A stretch of 64,000 nt of DNA from Rhodovastum sp963804495 (GTDB lineage: Bacteria; Pseudomonadota; Alphaproteobacteria; Acetobacterales; Acetobacteraceae). Below, piece after piece: positions 32,906 to 41,582 of the stretch. Numbering within the stretch: the first letter of the stretch is position 1; every line of letters begins with the position of its first letter. The DNA lies in the NCBI GenBank assembly GCA_963804495.1, contig CAWDQN010000011.1:124001-188000 (forward strand), written 5' to 3'. The notes beneath the pieces were generated by a model. It was given only the letters and a program-made list of their open reading frames with translations, searched no databases and was not told the origin of the DNA. The position numbers were made by a program, and so were the translations under genes.

Positions 32906-32944
32906 GGTTATGCGGGCGGCTTCACGCTGACCGGAGGCCGGCCC

Positions 32945-34520
32945 ATGACCGACATCGTCCCGATCCGCCGCGCGCTCATTTCCGTCTCCGACAAGACGGG
33001 ACTGATCGACTTCGCCCGGGCACTGGCGGCGCGCGGGGTGGACATCCTGTCCACCGGCGGCACCGCCAAGGCGATCCGCGACGCCGGGCTGGCGGTGATC
33101 GAAGTGTCCGACCATAGCGGCTTTCCGGAAATCCTGGACGGCCGGGTGAAGACCCTGGTGCCGCAGATCCATGGCGGCATTCTCGGCCGGCGCGATCTGC
33201 CCGCGCACGTGGCGCAGATGGCGCAGCACGGCATCGCGCCGATCGATCTGGTGGCGGTCAATCTGTATCCGTTCGAGGCGACCGTCGCCGGCGGCGCCGG
33301 CTTCGCGGACTGCGTCGAGAACATCGACATCGGCGGCCCGGCGCTGATCCGCGCCGCCGCCAAGAACCACGATTTCGTCACCGTGCTGACCGAGGCGGGG
33401 CAATACGCCGGGGTGCTGGCCGAGCTGGCGGCGCAGGGTGGCACCTCGCTGGCGCTGCGCCGCCTTCTGGCGGGTGCCGCCTATGCGCGCACGGCCGCCT
33501 ATGACGCCGCCATCGCCGCCTGGTTCGCGGGGCAGCGGGGGGAGCGGTTTCCGCCGCGGCTGACCGTCTCGGGCAGCCTTCGCCAGGGGCTGCGTTACGG
33601 CGAGAATCCGCACCAGCAGGCGGCGTTCTATGTCACCGACGCAAGGCCCGGCGTGGCCACCGCCACCCAGGTGCAGGGCAAGGAGCTCTCCTACAACAAC
33701 CTCAACGACACCGATGCGGCGTTCGAGTGCGTCGCCGAGTTCGCGGCGCCGACGGTGGTGATCGTGAAACACGCCAACCCGTGCGGAGTGGCGAGCGCGG
33801 CGACCCTGGCGGAGGCTTGGGACGCGGCCCTGCGTTGCGACCCCGTCTCTGCCTTCGGCGGCATTATCGCGGTGAACCGCACGCTGGACGAGGCGGCGGC
33901 GGAGCGCTTCGCCGCCATTTTCACCGAGGTGATCGTGGCGCCGGATGCCACCGACGCCGCGCGGGCGGCGTTGGCGCGCAAGAAAAATCTCCGCCTGCTG
34001 CTGACCGGTGGCCTGCCGGACCCGGCGGCGCCCGGCCTGACCTTTCGCAGCCTGTCGGGCGGATTCCTGGCGCAGTCCCGCGACGCCGGCCGCGTCAGCC
34101 GCGAGGCGCTGAAGGTGGTGACCCGGCGCGCCCCCACCGAGGCGGAACTGGACGACCTGATCTTCGCCTTCCGGGTTTGCAAGCATGTCAAGTCGAACGC
34201 CATCGTCTATGCCAAGGGCGGCGCCACCGTCGGCGTGGGGGCGGGGCAGATGAGCCGGGTGGAATTCGGCGCGCATCGCCGCCTGGAAAGGCGAGGAAGC
34301 GGCCCGTGCCGCCGGTCTGCCGGTGCGGCTGACCGAGGGCAGCGTGGTCGCCTCCGACGCGTTCTTCCCGTTTGCCGACGGGCTGCAGGCCGCGGTCGCG
34401 GCGGGGGCGACGGCGGTGATCCAGCCGGGCGGTTCGATGCGGGACGCCGAGGTGATCGAAGCGGCCGATGCGGCCGGGATTGCGATGGTGCTGACGGGGA
34501 TGCGCCACTTCCGCCACTGA
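32945..34520 (+). pseudogene. purH: Bifunctional purine biosynthesis protein PurH, frameshifted
   Basis: PurH performs the last two steps of IMP synthesis. The N-terminal IMP cyclohydrolase part (ALISVSDKTGLIDFARAL, GGTAKAIRDAGLAV, DGRVKTLVPQIHGGILGRRD) and most of the AICAR transformylase part (RYGENPHQQAAFY, KELSYNNLND, IVKHANPCGVAS with the catalytic KH..NPCG) are intact. At 34261-34265 the sequence GTGGAATTC has one A more than the expected GTGGATTCG, which shifts the frame. The native ending SVVASDAFFPFADGLQ ... QPGGSMRD ... LTGMRHFRH continues in another frame to 34520. The in-frame product would lack the last ~85 residues. It is either a real lesion or a sequence error. Confidence 0.93.
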
Positions 34521-34530
34521 GGCAGCCAGG

Positions 34531-34578
34531 TGAAGGAAGCAAGGCCAGGGGCTCTGCCCCTTCCCTTGCTTCCTTCAT
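34531..34578. terminator. Palindromic repeat, family copy c; likely purH terminator
   Basis: TGAAGGAAGCAAGG pairs with CCTTGCTTCCTTCA around CCAGGGGCTCTGCCCC. The long stem lies 11 bp after the purH stop. There is no T-tract, so intrinsic termination is probable but not certain. Confidence 0.65.
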
Positions 34579-34733
34579 CCGAATATCCCGCGGCATATCC
34601 TTGCCCAAGTTGATCGTTCCGGCCCTCGCCGCCATAGTGCCGGCGCGCCCGTCGCGCTCAGGCGGAACGCACCCATTTCATTCGCGCCGGCACCCCCCCG
34701 CCCGGCTCTGACGGTCATCGAGGGTTCTGACGC

Positions 34734-35690
34734 ATGCGTGATTTCGACCAGCTGAGCGAGCGCGAAATCCTGGCGCTGGCGATTACCGCCGAGGAGGAGG
34801 ACGGGCGCATCTACCTCGATTTCGCCGAGGGGCTGCGCGCCGACTATCCCGCGTCCGCCAAGGTGTTCACCGACATGGCGGCCGAGGAGGACGTGCACCG
34901 GCGCTGGCTGATCGAGCTGTACCGGAAGAAGTTCGGTGAGCACATCCCGCTGATCAAGCGCGAGCACGTGCGCGGCTTCTACCAGCGCAAGCCGATCTGG
35001 CAGTTGCAGCCGCTGAACCTCGACGCCGTGCGCCGCCAGGCCGAGGAGATGGAATACGATTCAGCGCGCTTCTACCGCCGCGCCGCCGGCCGCTCGACCG
35101 ACGCCTCGATCCGCAAGCTGCTGGGCGACCTCGCCGCCGCCGAGGTGAAGCACGAGCATGCCGCCGAACGGATCATGAAGGAGAACCTGACCGAGAACGC
35201 TTTGGCCGAGGAGGCGGAATCGGCCCGGCGGATGCTGCTGCTGCGCTTCATCCAGCCGGGGCTCGCCGGGCTGATGGACGGGTCCGTTTCCACCCTCGCG
35301 CCGGTGTTCGCCGCCGCCTTCGCCACCGCCAGCTCGTGGGATGCCTTCCTGGTCGGCCTGGCGGCCTCGCTCGGCGCCGGCATTTCGATGGGGTTCGCCG
35401 AGGCGCTGTCGGACAACGGCAGCCTGACCGGTCGCGGCGCGCCGCTGCTGCGCGGCGCGATTTGCGGGGCAATGACCACGCTCGGCGGCATCGGCCACAC
35501 GCTGCCCTTCCTGATCCCGGATTTCCGGGTCGCCGTTGTTCTTGCGGTGGTGGTGGTCATCGCCGAACTGGCGGCGATTTCGTGGATACGATGGAAATAC
35601 ATGGACACACCGCCGCTGTCGGCCGCCCTGCAGGTGGGCTTCGGCGGCGCGCTGGTGTTCGCGACCGGTATCCTGATCGGCGCCAGTTGA
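34734..35690 (+). CDS. mbfA: MbfA-type membrane-bound ferritin-like iron exporter
   Basis: The 318-aa protein has an N-terminal erythrin/ferritin-like di-iron domain (residues ~1-160). Its Glu/His ligands lie in ITAEEEDGRIYLDFAE, MAAEEDVHRRWLIELY, RRQAEEMEYDSARFYR and AAAEVKHEHAAERI. A C-terminal VIT1/CCC1-like membrane domain has about five spans (GLAGLMDGSVSTLAPVFAAA, GISMGFAEALSDNG). In Bradyrhizobium and Agrobacterium MbfA exports iron and protects against iron/H2O2 stress under Irr control. I saw no convincing Irr box upstream. Confidence 0.92.
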   Translation: MRDFDQLSEREILALAITAEEEDGRIYLDFAEGLRADYPASAKVFTDMAAEEDVHRRWLIELYRKKFGEHIPLIKREHVRGFYQRKPIWQLQPLNLDAVRRQAEEMEYDSARFYRRAAGRSTDASIRKLLGDLAAAEVKHEHAAERIMKENLTENALAEEAESARRMLLLRFIQPGLAGLMDGSVSTLAPVFAAAFATASSWDAFLVGLAASLGAGISMGFAEALSDNGSLTGRGAPLLRGAICGAMTTLGGIGHTLPFLIPDFRVAVVLAVVVVIAELAAISWIRWKYMDTPPLSAALQVGFGGALVFATGILIGAS

Positions 35691-35775
35691 TCTTGCGTGC
35701 CTGCAAACGAAACGTCGCAGGAACCCGCCGGGGCCGCATCGGCCGATCCCCCCGGCCCGAAACATCGGAGCAGCC

Positions 35776-36333
35776 ATGAGCGAGACCTCAACTCTTCCCC
35801 CGCCGACATTCCGTTACAACTCGCTGACCATCCTGCTGCACTGGCTTGTTGCTCTTGTGGTGACGGCGCAGTGGGTCAGCGGGCAGTTGATCAACGTCTT
35901 CCCGCGCGACGGCGGGCGGCTCGAGGTGCGCTCGGTGCACATCGTGCTCGGCCTCACGCTGGTGGGGCTGGTGCTGCTCCGGCTGCTGTGGCGCAAGACC
36001 CCCTGGGGCGGCCGCCAGCCACCGCGCGCCGGACTGGGCGATCTGGCGGCGCGGGGGGTGCAACTGCTTCTGGTGGTGCTGCTGGGGGTTAACATCCTGT
36101 TTGGCTTGCTCAATGTGGCCGTGCGCGGCGATGCCATCTTCACCTGGGTGAAGGTGCCGCCGCTGGGCGGCGGCATTCCGGGGCTGCGCGACGTCGTGGG
36201 CCAGCTGCACGCGTGGGGCGGCAACGCAATTCTGGCGGTGGTCGGCCTGCATGCGGCGGCGGCGCTGGCGCATCATTACTTGTTGCGGGATACCGTGCTG
36301 AGCCGGATGCTGCCGCGCGGGCGGGTGGCTTAG
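35776..36333 (+). CDS. Cytochrome b561 family di-heme membrane protein
   Basis: The 185-aa protein has four transmembrane helices carrying the expected heme-ligand histidines: ILLHWLVAL, RSVHIVLGLTL, GQLHAWGGN and GLHAAAALAHHYLL. This matches the bacterial CybB type that oxidises quinol or passes electrons in the inner membrane. It follows mbfA by 85 bp in the same direction, so electron transfer linked to iron handling is conceivable but only positional. Confidence 0.92.
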   Translation: MSETSTLPPPTFRYNSLTILLHWLVALVVTAQWVSGQLINVFPRDGGRLEVRSVHIVLGLTLVGLVLLRLLWRKTPWGGRQPPRAGLGDLAARGVQLLLVVLLGVNILFGLLNVAVRGDAIFTWVKVPPLGGGIPGLRDVVGQLHAWGGNAILAVVGLHAAAALAHHYLLRDTVLSRMLPRGRVA

Positions 36334-36335
36334 CA

Positions 36336-36372
36336 GGACGGAAGGCCAGGGCTCTGCCCTGGCCTTCCGTCC
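36336..36372. terminator. Perfect 16-bp stem hairpin, GGGGTCCAGGGG family copy d
   Basis: GGACGGAAGGCCAGGG-CTCTG-CCCTGGCCTTCCGTCC lies 2 bp after the cytochrome b561 stop. The perfect long stem without a T-tract probably stops or stabilises the transcript. It is the minimal member of the repeat family. Confidence 0.7.
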
Positions 36373-36397
36373 TGGCCCAGGTGCCCGGAGAACGCCG

Positions 36398-37684
36398 ATG
36401 TCGCAAGCCGCCGTCCCGCCTGCCCGCGCGATGTCCGCGACGCTCGCCGACCGGCGTCTGTGGCTGATGGTGGGTTTCGGTTTCGCGGCAGGGCTGCCGC
36501 TGGCGCTGTCCGGGTTCACCTTGCGGCAGTGGTTGAGCGAGCGGCAGATTTCGCTCGCCGCCATCGGGCTGACCGCCAATATCGGCCTGGCCTACACGCT
36601 GAAATTCCTGTGGGCGCCGCTGCTGGACCAGATGCGCCCGCCCTTCGGCCTGGCGCGGTTCGGCCGGCGCCGGGGCTGGTTGCTGGCCATTCAGCCGGCG
36701 CTGGTGGGCATGGTGGCGGTGCTGGCGGTCTCGGGCGGCGGGCCGGTGTGGGGCACGGTAGCGGCGGCGGCGCTGGTGGCGTTCCTGTCGGCCACCCAGG
36801 ACATCGCCATCGACGCCTGGCGCATCGAAACCTTCCCGCAGCGCCTGCAAGGCGCGGCGATGGCCGGCTATGTGTGGGGCTACCGGGTGGCGATGCTGAT
36901 CTCCGGCGCCGGCGCCATCGCGGCGGCGGGCTGGCTCGGCTGGCAGGGATCGTTTCTCGCCGTGGCGGCGCTGCTGGCGGTCGGTATTCCGGTGACGCTG
37001 GCCGCCCCCGAGCCGGCGGCCGGCCCGCGGCGTCCGGTCACCGCGGGTTTGGTGGCGCGGGTGCGGGCGGCGGTGCTGGAACCGTTGCGCGAATTCCTGG
37101 GCCGGTCCGGTTCGGGTGCCGTCCTGGCCTATGTGGCGCTGTTCAATCTCGGCGAGGCGATGGCCGGGGTGATGCTGGCGCCGTTTTACCGCTCGCTCGG
37201 CTTCGACCGTGCGGCGGTGGCGGCGGCCACCGGGGTGCCGGCGCTGGTGTGTACCATGGCGGGGATTGCCGCCGGCGGCTGGCTGGTGGCGCGGATCGGA
37301 CTGGCGCGGGCGCTGATCTCGACCGGGCTGACCCAGATGGCGGCGATGGCGATGTATGTGTGGCTGGCGCACTCGCACGGCGACCACACGGTGCTGTTCG
37401 CCACCGTCATGACCGAGGCGTTCGTGCAGGCGCTGGCGACCGCCTCGTTCGTGACCTACCTGTCCGGCCTGTGCTCGACCGCGTTCACCGCGACGCAATA
37501 TGCGTTGCTGACCTCGCTGGCGGCGCTGGCCTCGCATACGATCGGCGGGTTCTCGGGATTCATCGCCGAGGCGGTGGGCTGGCCGGCGTTCTATGTGCTG
37601 GCGATGGCCTGCGCGGTGCCGGGGATGCTGGTGATGCTGTTCATTCTTCGGCGGTTCCCGCCAGCAGAGGATGCACGACAGTAA
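36398..37684 (+). CDS. ampG: AmpG-type MFS muropeptide permease
   Basis: The 428-aa inner-membrane transporter has ~12-14 spans. Family motifs are visible: GFAAGLPLALSGFTLRQWL, YTLKFLWAPLLD, GRRRGWLL, FLSATQDIAIDAWRIE and, in the C-terminal half, TASFVTYLSGLCSTAFTATQ followed by YALLTSL. AmpG imports GlcNAc-1,6-anhydroMurNAc peptides for cell-wall recycling, which in some species feeds beta-lactamase induction. The start at 36398 or codon 12 is uncertain. Confidence 0.92.
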   Translation: MSQAAVPPARAMSATLADRRLWLMVGFGFAAGLPLALSGFTLRQWLSERQISLAAIGLTANIGLAYTLKFLWAPLLDQMRPPFGLARFGRRRGWLLAIQPALVGMVAVLAVSGGGPVWGTVAAAALVAFLSATQDIAIDAWRIETFPQRLQGAAMAGYVWGYRVAMLISGAGAIAAAGWLGWQGSFLAVAALLAVGIPVTLAAPEPAAGPRRPVTAGLVARVRAAVLEPLREFLGRSGSGAVLAYVALFNLGEAMAGVMLAPFYRSLGFDRAAVAAATGVPALVCTMAGIAAGGWLVARIGLARALISTGLTQMAAMAMYVWLAHSHGDHTVLFATVMTEAFVQALATASFVTYLSGLCSTAFTATQYALLTSLAALASHTIGGFSGFIAEAVGWPAFYVLAMACAVPGMLVMLFILRRFPPAEDARQ

Positions 37685-37692
37685 AGCAGCGC

Positions 37693-37722
37693 TTGACATT
37701 CTGTAAGGCAATGCCTTACTAT
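37693..37722 (+). promoter_or_regulatory. higBA promoter with palindromic operator; probably leaderless transcript
   Basis: TTGACA (37693-37698) and TACTAT (37717-37722) are 18 bp apart. The perfect palindrome GTAAGGCAATGCCTTAC (37703-37719) overlaps the spacer and the -10 box, where HigA-type antitoxins bind to repress. The expected transcription start (about 37729-37731) coincides with the higB ATG at 37731, so the first gene may be translated from a leaderless mRNA. Confidence 0.75.
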
Positions 37723-37730
37723 TTGATGGT

Positions 37731-38009
37731 ATGATCCGTTCGTTCAAGAGCAAGGCCTTGGCCGCGTTCTGGAATCGGGGAGATTCCTCCAAGCTCGACG
37801 CAAGGCAGGTTGCCAAGATTCAAACCCGGCTGTCTCGCCTTGCCGCTGCTGTCGAGCCGAAAGAATGCGACGTGCCGGGGTTCTTCTTCCACCAACTCGG
37901 CGGCGATCGGCGCGGCACCTACAGCGTGCGGGTCACCGGGAACTGGCGCATCACTTTTCGCTGGGACGATACGGACGCCACCGACGTTGATCTCGAAGAT
38001 TACCATTAG
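37731..38009 (+). CDS. higB: HigB-type (RelE/ParE superfamily) mRNA interferase toxin
   Basis: The 92-aa protein starts MIRSFKSKALAAFWNRGDSS and has LARLxxL-like LSRLAAAVEPKECDVPGFFF. The family C-terminus GTYSVRVTGNWRITFRWDD carries the basic and aromatic catalytic residues, followed by the terminal DLEDYH. HigB cleaves ribosome-bound mRNA. The toxin-first order and the antitoxin 9 bp downstream are typical of higBA. It is directly downstream of ampG. Confidence 0.93.
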   Translation: MIRSFKSKALAAFWNRGDSSKLDARQVAKIQTRLSRLAAAVEPKECDVPGFFFHQLGGDRRGTYSVRVTGNWRITFRWDDTDATDVDLEDYH

Positions 38010-38018
38010 GAGGGCGAC

Positions 38019-38336
38019 ATGACCGACAACATCCTGGCCGGCCGGCCGTTTCTTCAGCCTTCGCATCCTGGGACGCTGTTGCGTGAGGATGTGCTGCCCG
38101 CGTTGGAACTGACCGTGACGAATGCCGCGGCCAAGCTCGGCGTGTCGCGCCAGACCCTGCACGCCATCCTTGCCGAGCGAGCCGCCGTGACCCCGGAGAT
38201 GGCGGTGCGGCTTGGCAAGCTGTGCGGCGACGGCGGGCGCGTGTGGCTGGCCATGCAGCAGGCTCACGATCTCTGGGCGGCTGAACGGGCGCTGGCGGAT
38301 GTGGTCGCGAAAATCCCGACGCTTCGGGCAGCCTGA
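38019..38336 (+). CDS. higA: HigA-family antitoxin / repressor
   Basis: The 105-aa XRE-type protein reads HPGTLLREDVLPALELTVTN AAAKLGVSRQTLHAILAERA AVTPEMAVRLGKLCG. The helix-turn-helix and the HPG start are classical for HigA. It neutralises HigB and should bind the palindrome at 37703-37719. It has a strong Shine-Dalgarno (AGGAGG) 6 bp before the ATG, unlike higB. That would favour antitoxin production over toxin. Confidence 0.94.
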   Translation: MTDNILAGRPFLQPSHPGTLLREDVLPALELTVTNAAAKLGVSRQTLHAILAERAAVTPEMAVRLGKLCGDGGRVWLAMQQAHDLWAAERALADVVAKIPTLRAA

Positions 38337-38562
38337 TCAACGACACCGAGATGTGGCGAGATCGAAATCGCGTAAGACATTGCGTCACTCCACTCGTCGC
38401 TTGCTGATATAGGATTGAATTTCCTACGTTCCGTGCTCCGACCCGCCGCGCAGAGGTCTTCGACGGCAACCGGTGCGCCGCTCACGAAGACCACGGTCTG
38501 GACAAATCGACAACTATTTGGTACAAGAGCAACGTCTCTTCCGAGGAAATGCGGAGACTTAA

Positions 38563-38727
38563 ATGCCGATTGGCAACGTTATTCAGCGTGGCACCCAACT
38601 TTTGGTCTATAACGAAAAAAACGTTCAAGTTGCTATCATCTTCCTGTCGCCAGGGGATAAATTGTCCGGCTATACCGGCGCGGTGGTCAATGTTCAGCGC
38701 GGCAGAATGACTTCTATCATACAATGA
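38563..38727 (+). CDS. Small hypothetical protein (54 aa), MPIGNVIQRG family
   Basis: The ORF starts at the ATG at 38563, 6 bp after GGAG, and ends with TGA at 38727. It begins MPIGNVIQRGTQLLVYNEKN and then has LSGYTGAVVNVQRGRMTSII. I recall small conserved proteins of the pattern MPIG.V.QRGS..YVY.E.G...GYT...V.VRRG. Relative to that pattern the present copy seems to lack the last repeat half, so it may be truncated. GC content is lower than the surroundings. Function is unknown. Confidence 0.6.
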   Translation: MPIGNVIQRGTQLLVYNEKNVQVAIIFLSPGDKLSGYTGAVVNVQRGRMTSIIQ

Positions 38728-38811
38728 ACGAGGGTCGCAAACAGGAATCAATTTTGGTTAATGGTTCTTAATCGTAGCGTTCGGTTGATTGAAATTCAAT
38801 AGGAGGCTGAT

Positions 38812-39126
38812 TTGGGGCAAGTTGGAGTTGGTGAAGCTGTGAAGGATTTTTTTTGCGAGAATTCTCGTTTCAAAACGAACACCGATAAAGGTTTCGCTCA
38901 TTCTCCGAAGAGTGAAACCCGCGGTAGCGTTTTTGAAGAACCGTTATTCGTCGATGAAAAGATTTCGCTTTGGCTTGAGCATGTCGTCGATAAGATTGAA
39001 GGTGGCGAACTGTTCTGGTTAATGTTTTATGACGATAGAGGCACCCCTAAGATACGAGTAAGCGCTGTTTTTGACAAGAAGGACTTTGCAAAGATGCAAG
39101 CTTTGCTTGCAACGTTTGTCCCATAA
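38812..39126 (+). CDS. Low-GC hypothetical protein (104 aa) with TTG start
   Basis: The perfect Shine-Dalgarno AGGAGG (38801-38806) sits 5 bp before a TTG at 38812, which decides this start. The product is acidic-basic mixed (KDFFCENSRFKTNTDKGF, ISLWLEHVVDKIEGGELFWL, MFYDDRGTPKIRVSAVFDKK), without signal or membrane segments. Codon use is strongly AT-biased compared with the window, a sign of recent acquisition together with the 54-aa ORF upstream. No family was recognised. Confidence 0.6.
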   Translation: MGQVGVGEAVKDFFCENSRFKTNTDKGFAHSPKSETRGSVFEEPLFVDEKISLWLEHVVDKIEGGELFWLMFYDDRGTPKIRVSAVFDKKDFAKMQALLATFVP

Positions 39127-39202
39127 TTTAACAAGACCAGCCTGGCGGCGGATCAGAAGGGCGTAATCCGCCGCCACGCGCGATACCGGTCGCAACTTAT
39201 CA

Positions 39203-39643
39203 TCATAGCTCCTCCTGCATCGCCTGCTCGAACGTCCAGGGGCATTCGGCGGGAAAGATGGACACCGCAATGTCCGTTTCGATCGAGGCTTTCCGCCGCG
39301 CGAGGCGGCAAGCCGTCGTCATCGCCTCGTCCAGCTTCGCCTTGAGGCTTGGATTGTCGGCCAGATGGTCGGTGATCGCGTCGCGGGCGTTCTCGATCGA
39401 CAGCAGCCATGAATTGCCGCGGCGGTCCGGTTGATGTTCCCACGTCAACAGGCGCAGCAGCGGGACCGTTAGCCGGGAGACCAGCTCGCGCTTTTCGCCG
39501 CGGCCCATGCTCTCGATTTCCTCGGCGATGGGCGCGATGTCGGCGGCCGACAGATTGCCGGCCCGCAGCAAGGCGCTCTGCTCGGCGGCCCAGGCGTAGA
39601 AGTCGCGGTCATAGAGGTCGCTCACGGTTCCCGCCACCTTCAT
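39203..39643 (-). CDS. DUF29 family protein
   Basis: The 146-aa protein starts at the ATG at 39643. It has the DUF29 pattern: LYDRDFYAWAAEQSALLRAG, IAPIAEEIESMGRGEKRELV, LLRLLTWEHQPDRRGNSWLL, and a C-terminal CPWTFEQAM. The family is helical and widespread in alphaproteobacteria and cyanobacteria, often in accessory DNA; function is unknown. It lies downstream of htpG on the same strand with a 26-bp gap. Confidence 0.9.
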   Translation of the reverse strand: MKVAGTVSDLYDRDFYAWAAEQSALLRAGNLSAADIAPIAEEIESMGRGEKRELVSRLTVPLLRLLTWEHQPDRRGNSWLLSIENARDAITDHLADNPSLKAKLDEAMTTACRLARRKASIETDIAVSIFPAECPWTFEQAMQEEL

Positions 39644-39669
39644 GGTTGTAACCCGAGGCGGGTTTCCCT

Positions 39670-41511
39670 TCATCCCCCCGCCAGCGCCGCCTCCACCCGC
39701 CGGGCGAAGGTCGCCGGGTCGCGTGGCAGATCGCCGTCCTGGATGCGGGCGAGGTCCAGCAGCAGCCCGGCCGAGTCCGCCACATCCTCGCCCGCGGCCG
39801 CCTTCGCCGCCAGCGATGCCACCAGCTTGTGGCGCGGGTTGATCTCCAGCACCGGTGCGGGCGCGAAGGAGGTGCGGCCGGCGCGGCGCAGCAGCCGCTG
39901 CATCTGCAGGTCCGGCCCGGCCGTGCCGGCCGCCAGCACCACCGCACTGTCCACCAGACGGTCGGTGGCGCGCACCTCGGCCACCGCGTCGCCCAGCGCT
40001 TCCTTCAGCGCGGTCAGCAGCGCGGTCACGTCGGCGGCCTCGCCGGCGGGCGCCGCGGAAGGCTCCAGCTTGGACAGGTCGGCCGCGCCCTGGGTCACGC
40101 TGCGGATCGGCTTGCCGTCGAAATCGTCCATCCGCTCGGGCCAGAAGGCGTCGATCGGGTCGGTCAGCAGCAGCACTTCGATGCCGCGCGCCCGGAACCC
40201 CTCCACCTGCGCCGAGCGCGACAACGCATCCGCGTTGTCGCCGGCGAGGACATAGATCGCCTCCTGCCCGTCCTTCATCCGGCCGACATAGTCCGCCAGC
40301 GAGGTCAGGCCTTCAACCGCCGAGGAGCGGAACCGCAGGAGCGGGGCAAGCTCCTTGCGGTGGTCGTTGTCCTCCCACACGCCTTCCTTCAGCACGGCGC
40401 CGAAATTTTCCCAGAATTTCGCGTAGTCCTCCGGTTCCTTGGCCTTGGTTTTCAGTTCCGTCAGCACCCGGTTGGTCACGGCGCGGCGGATGCGGGCCAG
40501 CACCGGGGTGGATTGCAGCATTTCGCGCGAGACGTTCAGCGGCAAATCCTCGGTGTCCACCACCCCCTGCACGAAGCGCAGCCAGGTCGGCAGCAACTCG
40601 GCGCCGTCGGTGATGAACATGCGCCGCACATGCAGCCGCACCTTGGAGGTGCGGTCGTTGTCCAGCGGCTCGAACGGGCGGCTGCCGGGCACGAACAGCA
40701 GGGCGGAGAACTCCAGTGTGCCCTCGGCCCGCCAGTGCAGCACCGCCCAGGGGGTGTCGAACAGGTGACCGAGATGGCGGTAGAACTCGTTGTAGGCCTG
40801 CTCGGTCACCTCGCCGCGCGGCTTGCGCCAGAGCGCGGTGCCCTCGTTGGCGGCGACATCCTTGCCGTCACGCTCGATGGTGATCGGGATCGTCACGTGG
40901 TCGGCCCATTTGCGCACCACCGTCTCGATGCGCACCGGTTCCAGGTATTCCTCGGCATCCGCCTTGATGTGCAGCACCACATCGGTGCCCGCTTCCTCGC
41001 GGCTGGCCGGGGCGATGGTGAACTCCCCGCCGCCATCCGACGCCCAGGTCCAGGCTTCCCCGGCACCGGCCTTGCGGGAGGTGACCTCGACGCGGTCGGC
41101 CACCATGAAGGCGGAATAGAACCCGACGCCGAACTGGCCGATCAGGCTGGGCCGGTCCTCGGGCTTGGCCTCGGCGAGTTTCTGGCCGAAGGCGCGGGTG
41201 CCGGAGCGGGCGATGGTGCCGAGGTGATCCACGAGTTCCTCGCGGGTCATGCCGATCCCTAAATCGCTGATGCTCAGGGTGCGCCCGGGCTTGTGCGGGC
41301 GGATGCGGACCGCCGCGCCCTCGGGCAGGGCGAGCGCCGGATGGGTCAGGCTCTCGAACCGGCGCCGGTCGGTGGCGTCGGCGGCGTTGGCGACCAGCTC
41401 GCGCAGAAAGATTTCCCGTTCCGAGTAGAGCGAGTGGACCACCAGGTCCAACAGGCGCCCGACTTCGGCGCCGAAGCCGTGGCGTTCGATCTGGGTGTCG
41501 GATTCGGTCAT
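39670..41511 (-). CDS. htpG: Molecular chaperone HtpG (Hsp90)
   Basis: The 613-aa protein has the GHKL ATPase domain (LFLRELVANAADATD-type helix, SDLGIGMTREELVDHLGTIA, GQFGVGFYSAFMVADRVEV), the middle domain with the catalytic-Arg loop (LPLNVSREMLQSTPVL) and the C-terminal dimerisation domain. It assists late folding of client proteins in the cytoplasm. Length and motifs are complete. Confidence 0.96.
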   Translation of the reverse strand: MTESDTQIERHGFGAEVGRLLDLVVHSLYSEREIFLRELVANAADATDRRRFESLTHPALALPEGAAVRIRPHKPGRTLSISDLGIGMTREELVDHLGTIARSGTRAFGQKLAEAKPEDRPSLIGQFGVGFYSAFMVADRVEVTSRKAGAGEAWTWASDGGGEFTIAPASREEAGTDVVLHIKADAEEYLEPVRIETVVRKWADHVTIPITIERDGKDVAANEGTALWRKPRGEVTEQAYNEFYRHLGHLFDTPWAVLHWRAEGTLEFSALLFVPGSRPFEPLDNDRTSKVRLHVRRMFITDGAELLPTWLRFVQGVVDTEDLPLNVSREMLQSTPVLARIRRAVTNRVLTELKTKAKEPEDYAKFWENFGAVLKEGVWEDNDHRKELAPLLRFRSSAVEGLTSLADYVGRMKDGQEAIYVLAGDNADALSRSAQVEGFRARGIEVLLLTDPIDAFWPERMDDFDGKPIRSVTQGAADLSKLEPSAAPAGEAADVTALLTALKEALGDAVAEVRATDRLVDSAVVLAAGTAGPDLQMQRLLRRAGRTSFAPAPVLEINPRHKLVASLAAKAAAGEDVADSAGLLLDLARIQDGDLPRDPATFARRVEAALAGG

Positions 41512-41582
41512 GGGGTGCGGCCCTCCTTCGCGGGGCGGGATATGCTATCGGAGGCGTGACATTTCAATTGTAGGTCGGCACG

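Noticed and set aside
31760..34276. 838-codon leftward frame across the glycosyltransferase and purH
   Set aside because: Antisense shadow of two recognised genes; no family features.
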